Shown here piece after piece: positions 1-9,064 of a stretch of 64,000 nt of DNA. The stretch covers positions 1 to 64,000 of the forward strand of contig JAKVKU010000009.1 of assembly GCA_022484695.1 (NCBI GenBank), read 5' to 3'. Source of the stretch: Lactobacillus sp. (GTDB lineage Bacteria > Bacillota > Bacilli > Lactobacillales > Lactobacillaceae). The notes beneath the pieces are model-generated. The model was not told the origin of the DNA. It saw only the letters and a list, made by a program, of their open reading frames with translations, and ran no database searches. A program made the position numbers and the translations under genes. Each line of letters begins with the position of its first letter. The stretch's first letter is position 1.

Positions 1-1949
1 CATTACAGGATAACTTGAACTCCCTGGGTAAAACCTTAACGATTTTGATCTTGATCATCGCCGCTATCATGTTTGTCATTGGCTTCATGCGCGGGGATGC
101 CAGCTGGATCGATATGTTGCTGGTTTCCATTTCCCTAGCCGTAGCGGCGATTCCAGAAGGCCTGCCGGCGATTGTTACCATTATTTTGGCCTTAGGGACG
201 CAAAAGATGGCCAAAAGAAATGCTTTGGTGCGGAAATTACCAGCCGTGGAAACCTTAGGGAGTACCGATATTATCGCCTCTGATAAAACTGGGACGTTGA
301 CCATGAACCAAATGACCGTGGAAAAAGTTTATACCAACGGCCAGATGCAAGACGCCGATGCCGATATTGCCCCAGACGATACCACCTTGCGGGTCATGAC
401 CATGAGTAATGACACCCAGGTCCAAGAAGACGGTAATTTACTGGGGGATCCCACGGAAACGGCCTTGGTGCAATATGGCTTTGACCATAATTTCAATGTC
501 ACCGATGAAGTTGAAAAAGAACCCCGGGTGGCGGAATTGCCTTTTGATTCTGACCGGAAATTAATGTCCACCGTGCACCAATTAAAAGATGGCCGCCTGT
601 TCGTGGCCGTGAAAGGTGCCCCGGATCAACTGTTGAAACGGGTGACTCAAGTGGCATCCAAGGGCCAGGTACAAGCCCTGACCCCAGATGCTGAACAAGA
701 AATTCTTGACGTGAATACCAGCCTGGCCCAAAATGCCCTGCGGGTGTTGGCCATGGCCTATAAATATATTGATAAATTGCCAGCTCAATTAGACACAGAA
801 ACGTTAGAACAAGATTTGATCTTCTCCGGTTTAGTGGGGATGATCGATCCAGAACGGCCTGAAGCTAAAGCGGCCGTTGAAAAAGCTAAAGCAGCCGGGA
901 TTCGGCCAATTATGATCACCGGGGACCATCAAGTCACCGCCGAAGCCATTGCCGGCCGCTTGGGCATTATTGAACCCGGCGACGATGACGCAGTCATCAC
1001 CGGGGCCCAATTAGATGCCATGGATGACAAGACCTTTGATGAAAAAGTTGATCAATATTCCGTCTATGCCCGGGTTTCCCCAGAGCATAAAGTCCGGATT
1101 GTGAAAGCTTGGCAGGATAAGGACAAAGTTGTCGCCATGACCGGGGATGGGGTCAACGATGCCCCGGCCTTGAAGTCCGCCGACATTGGTGTGGGCATGG
1201 GGATCACCGGGACCGAAGTTTCCAAGGGGGCCAGTGATATGGTCTTAGCCGATGATAACTTCGCCACCATCGTGGTGGCCGTTGAAGAAGGCCGTAAAGT
1301 CTTTGCCAACATTCAAAAATCCATTCAATATCTCCTGTCCGCTAACCTTGGGGAAGTCTTGACCCTGTTCATGATGACCTTAATGGGTTGGGACATTTTA
1401 AAACCTGTGCAATTACTGTGGATCAACTTAGTCACCGATACCTTCCCAGCCATCGCCCTGGGTGTGGAACCTACCGAACCGGGCATCATGGACCGCAAAC
1501 CCCGGGGCCGTAGTTCCAATTTCTTCTCCGGTGGTGTGGCCAGTTCCGTCTTGTACCAGGGGATTTTAGAAGGGGCCTTGACCTTAGGGGTTTATCTATG
1601 GGGCATCAACTTCCCAGTGCATAGCACTTATGATGCCATTCACGCCGACGCCTTGACCATGGCCTATGCCACCTTAGGTTTGATCCAACTGTTCCATGCC
1701 TTCAACGTGAAATCCATTCACCAATCCCTGTTCACTATCCATCCTTTTGCCAACAAGTCTTTCAACTGGGCAATCTTAGGTTCCTTTGTGTTATTAGGGG
1801 CAACCATTGCCGTGCCTGGTTTCAACGGCTTGTTCCACGTCACTTACTTGGATCTATCCCAATGGTCTGCTGTCTTAGTAGCCGGGATCGCCATCTTAGT
1901 CATTGTGGAAATCGTGAAATTTGTGCAACGGCGCTTAGGTAAACAATAA
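1..1949 (+). CDS. Calcium-type P-type ATPase, C-terminal part (5' truncated)
   Basis: The reading frame is open to the left edge, so the gene starts upstream and only about 648 codons are visible. It begins just before the M4 helix, which carries the PEGLP ion-binding motif (near visible residue 47 counting from base 15). Next come the phosphorylation motif DKTGT (residues 90-94), the nucleotide domain, TGDGVNDAP near residue 376, and a hydrophobic C-terminal region typical of the Cation_ATPase_C domain. PEGLP and the long C-terminal membrane block fit the P2A Ca2+ or Mn2+ exporter group better than P1B metal pumps. The missing part would hold the actuator domain and helices M1-M3. The exact ion cannot be read from this fragment. 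A strong terminator follows. Confidence 0.93.
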   Translation, partial: LQDNLNSLGKTLTILILIIAAIMFVIGFMRGDASWIDMLLVSISLAVAAIPEGLPAIVTIILALGTQKMAKRNALVRKLPAVETLGSTDIIASDKTGTLTMNQMTVEKVYTNGQMQDADADIAPDDTTLRVMTMSNDTQVQEDGNLLGDPTETALVQYGFDHNFNVTDEVEKEPRVAELPFDSDRKLMSTVHQLKDGRLFVAVKGAPDQLLKRVTQVASKGQVQALTPDAEQEILDVNTSLAQNALRVLAMAYKYIDKLPAQLDTETLEQDLIFSGLVGMIDPERPEAKAAVEKAKAAGIRPIMITGDHQVTAEAIAGRLGIIEPGDDDAVITGAQLDAMDDKTFDEKVDQYSVYARVSPEHKVRIVKAWQDKDKVVAMTGDGVNDAPALKSADIGVGMGITGTEVSKGASDMVLADDNFATIVVAVEEGRKVFANIQKSIQYLLSANLGEVLTLFMMTLMGWDILKPVQLLWINLVTDTFPAIALGVEPTEPGIMDRKPRGRSSNFFSGGVASSVLYQGILEGALTLGVYLWGINFPVHSTYDAIHADALTMAYATLGLIQLFHAFNVKSIHQSLFTIHPFANKSFNWAILGSFVLLGATIAVPGFNGLFHVTYLDLSQWSAVLVAGIAILVIVEIVKFVQRRLGKQ

Positions 1950-1956
1950 AGCGTGC

Positions 1957-2002
1957 AAAAAGATTCAAAATCGCTCAATTGCCGATTTTGAATCTTTTTT
2001 TT
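1957..2002 (+). terminator. Rho-independent terminator after the P-type ATPase
   Basis: A perfect 13-bp stem (1961-1973 with 1983-1995) with a 9-base loop is followed by eight T residues. Confidence 0.92.
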
Positions 2003-2095
2003 ACCCCAGTTATTTTAGGCCGATGGGTTAAAATTTCCAAACTGGCCCCATACCGCCCTTGAGATTTGCTATAATTGACTTGGAGGTTTTTGCTC

Positions 2096-2530
2096 ATGAA
2101 TAAAATACAACAAAAAGCGGTACGTTATGCCCAGATGATCAACGGGCTAGTTCAGAACCTAGAAGATAACCAATCAGATTTAAACGGGGATTTTGAAAAG
2201 TTAAAAAAAGCCGTTGAAACCGACACAGTGGCCGACATCCCCTCAGATGACTACTGGGCCATTCAAGAACATTTTCAACGGGGCACGGACAGCTACAAAG
2301 ACCAATTGAATAAATTAAAGAAGACCCCAGCTCCAGCCCGGGTTGCGGGGACCCAATTTAATTTAGTATCCGCCTACCAGGATTTTGTAGATGGCTGCCA
2401 AGCCATGGTGGACAGCATGCAAGACAACCGCACCATTTCTAAAAGCGCCTTTGCGGCCGCTGAAAAAGCCCAAGATGAAGCATCTGAAAAAATCAGCAAG
2501 TACATCCAAAAATTAACACAATTAATGTAA
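2096..2530 (+). CDS. Small predicted helical protein of unknown function
   Basis: Encodes 144 residues, starting MNKIQQKAVRYAQ. The ATG at 2096 is chosen over an upstream TTG at 2075 because GGAGG at 2082-2086 is correctly spaced for it. A TATAAT-like -10 lies at 2070-2075. The protein is polar, rich in K, Q, D and A, and predicted mostly alpha-helical. It has no signal peptide, membrane segment or recognisable catalytic motif. It stands alone between two terminators, so it is probably a monocistronic unit. I do not recognise the family. Confidence 0.75.
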   Translation: MNKIQQKAVRYAQMINGLVQNLEDNQSDLNGDFEKLKKAVETDTVADIPSDDYWAIQEHFQRGTDSYKDQLNKLKKTPAPARVAGTQFNLVSAYQDFVDGCQAMVDSMQDNRTISKSAFAAAEKAQDEASEKISKYIQKLTQLM

Positions 2531-2538
2531 ATTTTTAT

Positions 2539-2574
2539 GCGTGATGGGGCCAATTGGTCTTGTCACGCTTTTCT
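2539..2574 (+). terminator. Probable terminator after the 144-residue protein gene
   Basis: GCGTGA (2539-2544) pairs with TCACGC (2563-2568), with additional inner GGCC/GGTC pairing, followed by a short T run. Confidence 0.65.
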
Positions 2575-2641
2575 TAACCATTAGAATTGTGTTAGAATCT
2601 ATTTAATATTCAATTTGACTGAGGAAGAATTAGAGGTTTTT

Positions 2642-4840
2642 ATGGATAACGATATTATCAACTTAACCGCCACCCAATTGCACCAATATCAGCGCAAACA
2701 AATCAATGCTGTCTTGGGCTTATTAGACGATGGCAACACCGTACCCTTTATTGCCCGCTATCGAAAAGAGCGCACCGGTTCTTTAGATGAAGTGCAGATT
2801 CGGGAAATTGAACATACTTATAATTACTTAGAAAACCTAGAAAAACGCCGGACTGAAGTGTTGAGCAACATTGACGAACAGGGGAAGTTGACCCCAGAAT
2901 TACGCCAAAAAGTTCAGCAGGCCGACAAGCTCCAGACCATTGAAGATTTATATCTGCCCTATAAGAAGAAGCGCCGTACCAAGGCCACCATCGCCAAGGA
3001 ACGGGGCTTAGAACCCTTGACCCTGCAACTGCTGCAACAGGACTTGACCACCGACGGCCAATTACAAAGTGCCCTGGAAAAATACGTGGATCCTGCCAAG
3101 GAATTGCCGGACACTGACGCCGTAGCCGCCGGGGTCCATGAAATCATCGCCGAATTCGTTTCCGATGAAGCGGACCTGCGGGCTTGGGTGCGGACCTTCA
3201 CCGAAAACAATGGCCACTTGACCAGCACCGTGAAGGACAAGGACTTGGATGAAAAGGGCGTTTATGAAATTTACTATGATTTTGATGAACCCATCAAGAA
3301 ATTAGTTTCCCATCGGATTCTGGCTATCAATCGCGGGGAAAAAGAAGGCGTTTTAAAAGTCAATTTAGTGGTGTCCGAAAACCGCATCAAGTGGCATTTG
3401 GACCAGCTTTATCTGAAAAACGCCAAGAGCGTCGTAGCCGACCTGGTGCAAGACGCGGTTTGGGATGGCTATCAACGCTTCATCGCCCCGGCCATTGCGC
3501 GAGAAATCCGCGGGGCGCTAAAGGCCGAAGCTGACGCCAAGGCCATTGATGTCTTTGGGGAAAACTTGAAACACTTGCTGTTACAACCCCCAATGAAGGG
3601 CCGGATCGTCTTGGGCTTTGATCCAGCTTACCGGACCGGCTGTAAATTAGCCGTGGTGGATGGCACCGGAAAGTTCTTAGATAAATTGGTGATTTATCCC
3701 CATCATCCCGCTCCCGCCGCTAAACGGCATGCTGCCGCTGGCTTATTTAAAGATTTCCTGGAAAAAAATAACGTGGAAATGATTGCCATCGGTAACGGCA
3801 CTGCCAGTCGGGAATCCGTGGAATTCGTGGCCAGTGTTTTAAAGACCTTGAAACGACAAGTGTACTTTGTCATCGTCAACGAAGCCGGGGCCTCCGTTTA
3901 TTCTGCCAGTGCCAATGCCCGCAAAGAATTCCCCGATTTTCACGTGGAAGAGCGGAGTGCCGTCAGCATTGCCCGGCGCCTCCAAGATCCTTTAGCGGAG
4001 TTATTGAAGATCGACCCGGAAGCCGTTGGGGTGGGCCAATACCAACACGATGTGTCCCAAAAAGAACTCAGCGCCCAATTAGATGACGTGGTGGGAGATG
4101 TGGTGAACAACGTGGGGGTCAATTTAAATACGGCCAGTCCAGAATTGTTGACCCATATTTCCGGCTTAACCGCCACCACCGCCCAAAACATTGTGGCCTT
4201 TCGCAATGAGGGGGGCACCTTTACCGCCCGCCAGGAATTGAAAAAAGTTCCCCGCTTGGGACCTAAAGCCTTTGAACAATCTGTGGGTTTCCTGCGGATC
4301 ATTGACGGTAAAAATCCCTTGGACAATACCGATATCCATCCGGAAAGCTACCCCGTGGCCAAAGCCTTCTTAAAAGCGTTGGGCTTTAGTTTAACCGATG
4401 TGGGCACACCAGCCCTGCAAGCTGCTTTACAAAAAGTAGACCTTGCCACTATGGCCCAAACCCTGGATGTGGGGGTAGCCACCTTGACGGACATTCAAGC
4501 CAGCCTAGCCAAACCGGGTCGGGACTTGCGAGACGATATCCCCGCACCTTTATTGCGCCAAGATGTGCTGACCATCGAAGATTTAAAACCCAAGATGGCT
4601 TTACAGGGCACCGTGCGCAACGTGGTGGACTTCGGCGCCTTTGTGGATATTGGCGTGAAGCACGATGGCTTAGTGCACATTTCCCAATTGACCAATCACT
4701 TCATTAAAGATCCCAGCCAAGTGGTGGCTGTGGGGGATATCGTGGATGTGTGGGTCTTAAGTGTGGACGTGAAGCGGGAACGGGTCCAATTGACCATGTT
4801 AGACCCCAACAAACAAAAGCGGGCGGTTAGCGGTGACTGA
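2642..4840 (+). CDS. tex: Tex family RNA-binding transcription accessory protein
   Basis: A 732-residue cytoplasmic protein with the Tex order of domains: an N-terminal helical region, a YqgF/RNase H-like domain (VLGFDPAYRTGCKLAVVD, about residues 320-340), paired helix-hairpin-helix motifs (VGVNLNTASPELL and VPRLGPKAFEQ), and a C-terminal S1 RNA-binding domain beginning near KMALQGTVRNVVDFGAFVDIG. Tex proteins bind nucleic acid and affect transcription and tolerance of toxic gene expression. The ATG at 2642 follows AGAGG; an in-frame TTG at 2615 lacks a good ribosome site. The stop overlaps the start of the SprT-like gene, which suggests translational coupling. Confidence 0.95.
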   Translation: MDNDIINLTATQLHQYQRKQINAVLGLLDDGNTVPFIARYRKERTGSLDEVQIREIEHTYNYLENLEKRRTEVLSNIDEQGKLTPELRQKVQQADKLQTIEDLYLPYKKKRRTKATIAKERGLEPLTLQLLQQDLTTDGQLQSALEKYVDPAKELPDTDAVAAGVHEIIAEFVSDEADLRAWVRTFTENNGHLTSTVKDKDLDEKGVYEIYYDFDEPIKKLVSHRILAINRGEKEGVLKVNLVVSENRIKWHLDQLYLKNAKSVVADLVQDAVWDGYQRFIAPAIAREIRGALKAEADAKAIDVFGENLKHLLLQPPMKGRIVLGFDPAYRTGCKLAVVDGTGKFLDKLVIYPHHPAPAAKRHAAAGLFKDFLEKNNVEMIAIGNGTASRESVEFVASVLKTLKRQVYFVIVNEAGASVYSASANARKEFPDFHVEERSAVSIARRLQDPLAELLKIDPEAVGVGQYQHDVSQKELSAQLDDVVGDVVNNVGVNLNTASPELLTHISGLTATTAQNIVAFRNEGGTFTARQELKKVPRLGPKAFEQSVGFLRIIDGKNPLDNTDIHPESYPVAKAFLKALGFSLTDVGTPALQAALQKVDLATMAQTLDVGVATLTDIQASLAKPGRDLRDDIPAPLLRQDVLTIEDLKPKMALQGTVRNVVDFGAFVDIGVKHDGLVHISQLTNHFIKDPSQVVAVGDIVDVWVLSVDVKRERVQLTMLDPNKQKRAVSGD

Positions 4841-5297
4841 TCAAGAACTCACAGCGTTGATCCAACAAATTTCCCTACAAGCGTTCCAACGGCCCTTTAA
4901 ACACCAGGCCAATTTCAATGCCCGCTTGAAAACCACGGGCGGCCGCTATCATTTAGCCGACCATCACATTGATATCAACCCGAAAATCTTAGCCACGTAT
5001 GATGTGGCCACCTTGACCGGGGTGATCAAACACGAATTATGTCACTACCATTTACACTTGGCGGGCTTGCCTTATGACCACCGTAGTGTACAATTTAAAC
5101 AATTGCTGGCCCAAGTCGGGGGGAGCCGTTTTGCGCCACCCTTACCTAAGGCCGGCCAGAAACAAGAATTATATCAATGCACCAACTGCCACAAACAATA
5201 TGTCCGGCAACGCAAACTCAATACAGCCCGCTATGCCTGCGGTGTTTGTGGTGGCAAGTTGACCCATATTCGCACCATTCAACAAAAAGCATCATAA
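4833..5297 (+). CDS. SprT family protein (zinc metalloprotease-like fold)
   Basis: A 154-residue protein with the SprT zinc motif HELCHYHL in its middle and a C-terminal four-cysteine zinc ribbon (CTNCHK ... CGVCGG). This arrangement and length match the SprT/YdcK group found directly after tex in many Firmicutes. The HExxH-like signature carries the catalytic Glu and two His ligands, but a physiological substrate is not established for these short bacterial forms. The GTG start lies inside the last codons of tex (8-base overlap), so the two are probably translated together. Confidence 0.9.
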   Translation: MTDQELTALIQQISLQAFQRPFKHQANFNARLKTTGGRYHLADHHIDINPKILATYDVATLTGVIKHELCHYHLHLAGLPYDHRSVQFKQLLAQVGGSRFAPPLPKAGQKQELYQCTNCHKQYVRQRKLNTARYACGVCGGKLTHIRTIQQKAS

Positions 5298-5325
5298 AAA
5301 AATGTAACTAATGGAGGTTTCACAC

Positions 5326-6615
5326 ATGGAAAGCATTAAAGTAGGTATGCTTGGTTTAGGCACTGTCGGTGGCGGTGTGCTCAAGATTATGCAGGAACAT
5401 CAAGAAAAGATCTCGGCCATTACCGGTCGGCGCTTGGAAATTACCAAGATTGCCGTGCGACATGTGGCCGCCCATCCAGAAGTTGCAGATCTGGGCATTG
5501 AACTCACCGATAACGTGGACGCCGTCTTAAATGACCCCGACATTCAAATCGTGGTGGAAGTCATGGGGGGCGTTGAACCCACCAAGGACTACATCATCCA
5601 AGCCTTGAAAAATGGCAAGCATGTGGTGACCGCCAATAAGGATTTAATCGCCCAACACGGCAGTGAACTGGTGAAAATTGCCCAGGCCAACCGCTCCGAT
5701 TTGTTCTACGAAGCCAGTGTGGCCGGTGGTATTCCGATTTTACGGACCATCGTCAATAGCTTTGCGGCGGATCAAATTGAAGACGTGAAGGGGATCGTCA
5801 ATGGCACCACCAACTACATCTTGACCCAAATGGTGGCCAAGGGGATGACCTATGAGGATGCGTTGAAGTCCGCCCAAGAACTCGGCTTCGCCGAAAGCGA
5901 TCCCACCAATGATGTGAAGGGCATCGATGCGGCCTATAAGATGATCATCTTGACCCAATTTGCCTATGGCACTAACGTGAAGTTGTCCGATTTGTCGGTG
6001 GAAGGCATTGATGAAATTGATGCCGTGGATATCCAACAGGCCAAATCCATGGGCTATACCGTGAAGTTGGTGGGGGAATCCGCTGAAATCAACGACCACT
6101 TGGCCGTTTCCGTGGCCCCGGTGTTGGTGCCTAACGACCATCCCTTAGCCACCATCCAAAATGAAAACAATGCCGTCCTGGTCAAGGGGGCCGCAGTGGG
6201 GACCACGATGTTTTATGGTCCCGGCGCCGGCAAGATGCCCACAGCCAACAGTGTGGTCAGTGATATCATCGCCACTACTAAGAATATTGTCCTGGGCACC
6301 AGCGGCAATACCTTCAATGGCTACCGCCAAAAAGCAGCCTTAGCCAAGCCGGATGAAATTTTTTCTTCTTATTATATAGCGGTTAAAATGCCAGACATTC
6401 CTGGGCAACTCTTAAAGCTCACCCAGATCCTCACCGAAGCCCAAACTTCTGTCAGCCAAGTGGTGCAAACCGAAACCGACGGCAAAGAGGCCCGGGTCGT
6501 GGCCATCACCCATAATATCAGCCTGGCCCAATTGCATACCATCACCGAACAGATCAACAAAGAAGCTTCAATTGAATTAAAAGCTAGTTACAAAGTATTG
6601 GAGGCGCAGAAATGA
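5326..6615 (+). CDS. hom: Homoserine dehydrogenase
   Basis: A 429-residue enzyme reducing aspartate semialdehyde to homoserine in the threonine/methionine pathway. The N-terminal Rossmann motif is GLGTVGGGV, and the catalytic domain carries KGIVNGTTNYILTQM and AESDPTNDVKGIDAAYK. A C-terminal ACT domain begins around YYIAVKMPDIPGQL and is the usual site of threonine feedback. The ATG at 5326 has GGAGG at 5313-5317. The gene is followed by thrB with a 4-base ATGA overlap, forming a hom-thrB operon. Threonine synthase (thrC) is not in the window. Confidence 0.97.
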   Translation: MESIKVGMLGLGTVGGGVLKIMQEHQEKISAITGRRLEITKIAVRHVAAHPEVADLGIELTDNVDAVLNDPDIQIVVEVMGGVEPTKDYIIQALKNGKHVVTANKDLIAQHGSELVKIAQANRSDLFYEASVAGGIPILRTIVNSFAADQIEDVKGIVNGTTNYILTQMVAKGMTYEDALKSAQELGFAESDPTNDVKGIDAAYKMIILTQFAYGTNVKLSDLSVEGIDEIDAVDIQQAKSMGYTVKLVGESAEINDHLAVSVAPVLVPNDHPLATIQNENNAVLVKGAAVGTTMFYGPGAGKMPTANSVVSDIIATTKNIVLGTSGNTFNGYRQKAALAKPDEIFSSYYIAVKMPDIPGQLLKLTQILTEAQTSVSQVVQTETDGKEARVVAITHNISLAQLHTITEQINKEASIELKASYKVLEAQK

Positions 6616-7478
6616 GAATCTTAGCACCTGCCACTTCTGCAAATTGTGGTCCGGGCTTTGATTCATTGGGTATCGCCTTGAATGCTTACTTGGTCGTTGA
6701 AGTGTTGGAAGAATCTACGGAATGGTTTGTGGAACATGACTTTGGCAGCAACGTCCCCACCAATCAATTTAACCTGGTGGTGCGTACGGCCTTAGCCATT
6801 AACGGGGATTTACCCCCCCATCATTTAAAAGTCACCTCGGATATCCCCTTAGCCCGGGGTTTGGGCAGCAGCAGTTCCGCCATTGTGGCGGGGTTGTTAC
6901 TGGCCAATGAATTAGGGCAGATGCACTTAGATAACACGATGTTGTTGCAATTGGCCACCAAGTTAGAGGGCCACCCGGATAATGTGGCCCCGGCGGTGTT
7001 AGGGGATTTTGTGGCCGCTACTTATGATGGGGATTGGTGTGACGCCCTGCAATTGCCTTATCCCAAGCTGGATTTCATTGCCTATATTCCCAATCAGGAA
7101 TTAAGGACAAAAGAAAGCCGTGAAGCTTTACCAGACAAATTAGCCTTCGGTAAAGCAGTTCACGGCGCTGCGGTGGGGAATGTGTATGTGGCGGCCATCG
7201 CTCAACAAAACATTGAGCTGATCAGCCGCTTGATGATCCAAGACGAATTTCATGAACAGTTCCGGCGCAAGTTAGTGCCTGACCTGGATAAAATTCGCCG
7301 CTTATTACAAACGATTCCCCATGTGGGGACTTACCTCTCAGGGGCTGGCCCCACAGTGATGACAGTGGCTGAAAAAGCCCAAACCCCAAAAGTAATGGCG
7401 GCCCTAGAACAAGCCAACTTAGCGGGCACGGTGCAAAAGCTAGCCATCGACCGGCTGGGGGCCCGGGTGATCAACTAA
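6612..7478 (+). CDS. thrB: Homoserine kinase
   Basis: A 288-residue GHMP-family kinase that phosphorylates homoserine on its way to threonine. The N-terminal PATSANCGPGFDSLG, the glycine/serine-rich ATP-binding loop PLARGLGSSSSAIVAG, and a C-terminal YLSGAGPTVM loop are all present and complete. The start codon overlaps the hom stop codon (ATGA), so translation is probably coupled. The length is normal for ThrB. The pathway ends near here with O-phosphohomoserine; ilvA, which consumes threonine, lies on the opposite strand just downstream. Confidence 0.97.
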   Translation: MRILAPATSANCGPGFDSLGIALNAYLVVEVLEESTEWFVEHDFGSNVPTNQFNLVVRTALAINGDLPPHHLKVTSDIPLARGLGSSSSAIVAGLLLANELGQMHLDNTMLLQLATKLEGHPDNVAPAVLGDFVAATYDGDWCDALQLPYPKLDFIAYIPNQELRTKESREALPDKLAFGKAVHGAAVGNVYVAAIAQQNIELISRLMIQDEFHEQFRRKLVPDLDKIRRLLQTIPHVGTYLSGAGPTVMTVAEKAQTPKVMAALEQANLAGTVQKLAIDRLGARVIN

Positions 7479-7494
7479 GAATTACAGATTCTAG

Positions 7495-7524
7495 TTGACA
7501 GACCAATCGCCCATAGAATATAAT
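7495..7524 (+). promoter_or_regulatory. Sigma-A promoter for the tRNA-Leu gene
   Basis: A consensus TTGACA (7495-7500) and a consensus TATAAT (7519-7524) are separated by 18 bases, about 30 bases upstream of the tRNA gene. Confidence 0.88.
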
Positions 7525-7553
7525 TGTTTTTGTGCGATTCGCATAAAAGCAAT

Positions 7554-7638
7554 GCGGGCGTGGCGGAATGGCAGACGCGCAAGATTAAGGATCTTGTGGG
7601 GAATTATCCCCGTGGAAGTTCGAGTCTTCTCGCCCGCA
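7554..7638 (+). tRNA. tRNA-Leu (anticodon AAG)
   Basis: An 85-nt class II tRNA. The acceptor arms GCGGGCG and CGCCCGC pair fully. The anticodon stem CAAGA/TCTTG encloses the loop TTAAGGA, which places AAG at positions 34-36 and so reads CUU leucine codons. A long variable arm (GGGG/CCCC) and a T arm with TTCGAGT are present. The discriminator base is A and CCA is not encoded. Decoding further CUN codons would need A34-to-inosine editing, which is an inference. The gene has its own consensus promoter and terminator. Confidence 0.95.
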
Positions 7639-7661
7639 TCAGCAAAACAAACATTTGATTG

Positions 7662-7691
7662 ACGGCTGTCCTCAGGGGCGGCCGTTTTTTT
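7662..7691 (+). terminator. Terminator after tRNA-Leu
   Basis: A 10-bp stem with two G-U pairs (ACGGCTGTCC with GGGCGGCCGT), a 4-base loop and a run of T residues. It lies just before the 3' end of the convergent ilvA gene. Confidence 0.88.
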
Positions 7692-7695
7692 GGCT

Positions 7696-8967
7696 TTAAA
7701 CTAACATCCGGTAGAGCATTTGGTTCTTTTGCAGGTTGATGTATTTAGGGTCAAAGTCATGTAAGCGGGCTAAAAGCTGGCCCAGATTCTTGGCATTCCC
7801 TAGACGGACGCCAATCAAGACTGGTCCCATGCCGCTATTGATTTTCTTAGTGTATTCAAACTTCGTGATATCATCGTCAGGATTTAAGACAGCATTAACA
7901 AATGTCTTCAAAGCACCGGCTCTTTGGGGGAAGTTCACCACAAAGTAGTGTTGTAGCCCTTGATAGATCAAAGCCCGCTCTTCGATTTCGGCCATCCGAT
8001 TGATGTCGTTATTACCACCAGAGATGACACAAACCACGTTTTTACCCACAAGATGGTCCTTATACGTCTCTAACGCGGCCACACTTAAAGCCCCAGCTGG
8101 TTCGGCAACAATGGCTAACTTAGTGTATAGATCTAAGATAGTTGTGCTGACTAAACCCTCTGGGACTTGAATTAATCGGTCCACGTATTCTTGACAAGTG
8201 GCGTAGGTCAAGGTGCCCACTTTTTGCACAGCGGCCCCGTCTACAAACTTGTCCATGTCAGAAATAGCCACTGGGTGACCCACTGCAAAGGCCTCAGCCA
8301 TGGAAGTGGCGCCAGATGGTTCCACACCCACCACACTGGTAGTGGGACTGGCGAACTTGGTATAAGCGCTGATGCCACTGAGTAGACCACCCCCGCCGAC
8401 GGCTGCAAATAAGATATCGGCAGTTTTGTTGTCTTGTTTAAGATCGTCGAAGACTTCTACAGCGAGGCTACCTTGCCCAGCCATGGTGTTTAAATCATTG
8501 AAGGGCGCAATAAAGGTCTGATGGTGGCTTTCACAGAATTCTAAAGCAGCTGTGTTGGCCGCGTCAAAAGAGTCGCCCACTAATTTGATGGTGACATTAT
8601 CCCCACCAAAGAATTGCACTTGGTCAATTTTTTGTCTCGGGGTAGTGGTGGGCATGAAGATGGTGGCTGGGATATCCAGTTTGGCACTGGTCCAAGCCAC
8701 ACCTTGGGCATGGTTGCCGGCACTAGCACAAACGACACCGCGTTTTCTGGTTTCAGCCGGGGTTTTGGAAATGGCATAATAAGCCCCACGAATTTTAAAT
8801 GAGCGGACTGCTTGTAAGTCCTCGCGCTTGAGGTAGACGTTGCAGTCATATTTCTGTGATAAATAAGCGCAGTATTGCAAAGGCGTGTGGCTTACAATTG
8901 GCTTGAGCACCTCGTATGCTTTGGTTACGTCAGTTGCGGATAGCGTTTGTACTGGTTTAACTGTCAT
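7696..8967 (-). CDS. ilvA: Threonine dehydratase, biosynthetic type
   Basis: A 423-residue PLP enzyme converting threonine to 2-oxobutyrate, the first committed step to isoleucine. The PLP lysine lies in RSFKIRGAYYA near residue 57, the phosphate-binding loop is GGGGL, and SGGNND lies near residue 320. A C-terminal ACT-like regulatory domain (HYFVVNFPQRAGALKTFV) supports the biosynthetic form. One ACT-like unit is present, as in Bacillus and Lactococcus IlvA, rather than two. The ATG is preceded by AAGGATG. It is separated by a terminator from the T-box-controlled gene upstream on the same strand. Confidence 0.95.
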   Translation of the reverse strand: MTVKPVQTLSATDVTKAYEVLKPIVSHTPLQYCAYLSQKYDCNVYLKREDLQAVRSFKIRGAYYAISKTPAETRKRGVVCASAGNHAQGVAWTSAKLDIPATIFMPTTTPRQKIDQVQFFGGDNVTIKLVGDSFDAANTAALEFCESHHQTFIAPFNDLNTMAGQGSLAVEVFDDLKQDNKTADILFAAVGGGGLLSGISAYTKFASPTTSVVGVEPSGATSMAEAFAVGHPVAISDMDKFVDGAAVQKVGTLTYATCQEYVDRLIQVPEGLVSTTILDLYTKLAIVAEPAGALSVAALETYKDHLVGKNVVCVISGGNNDINRMAEIEERALIYQGLQHYFVVNFPQRAGALKTFVNAVLNPDDDITKFEYTKKINSGMGPVLIGVRLGNAKNLGQLLARLHDFDPKYINLQKNQMLYRMLV

Positions 8968-9009
8968 TCGATCACATCCTTAGATTAATTTTTTTGGAAA
9001 ATCTATATA

Positions 9010-9042
9010 AAAAAGGGGTCAGCTGCTAGCTGACCCCTTTTT
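9010..9042 (-). terminator. Bidirectional-looking terminator between the PEP-mutase-like gene and ilvA
   Basis: A perfect 10-bp stem (GGGGTCAGCT with AGCTGACCCC) with a 3-base loop, flanked by A and T runs that would terminate transcription from either direction. On the minus strand it separates the 9065-9763 gene from ilvA, so ilvA probably uses readthrough or its own weak promoter. Confidence 0.88.
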
Positions 9043-9064
9043 CATCGAAGTTTGATTGGCTTTG

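Noticed and set aside
5074-5262. A second small gene inside the SprT-like gene
   Set aside because: Another-frame reading with no ribosome binding site; the SprT protein is intact across it.
7495-7700. A regulatory leader between thrB and ilvA
   Set aside because: The sequence is explained by the tRNA-Leu gene, its promoter and a terminator; ilvA is on the opposite strand.
8552-8849. Antisense readings inside ilvA (and similar ones inside many other genes)
   Set aside because: They have no ribosome binding sites or family motifs and shadow highly conserved proteins on the other strand.
9010-9042. Transcription attenuator for ilvA
   Set aside because: The hairpin directly follows the upstream gene and has T tracts in both directions, fitting a simple terminator; no antiterminator alternative or leader peptide is visible.
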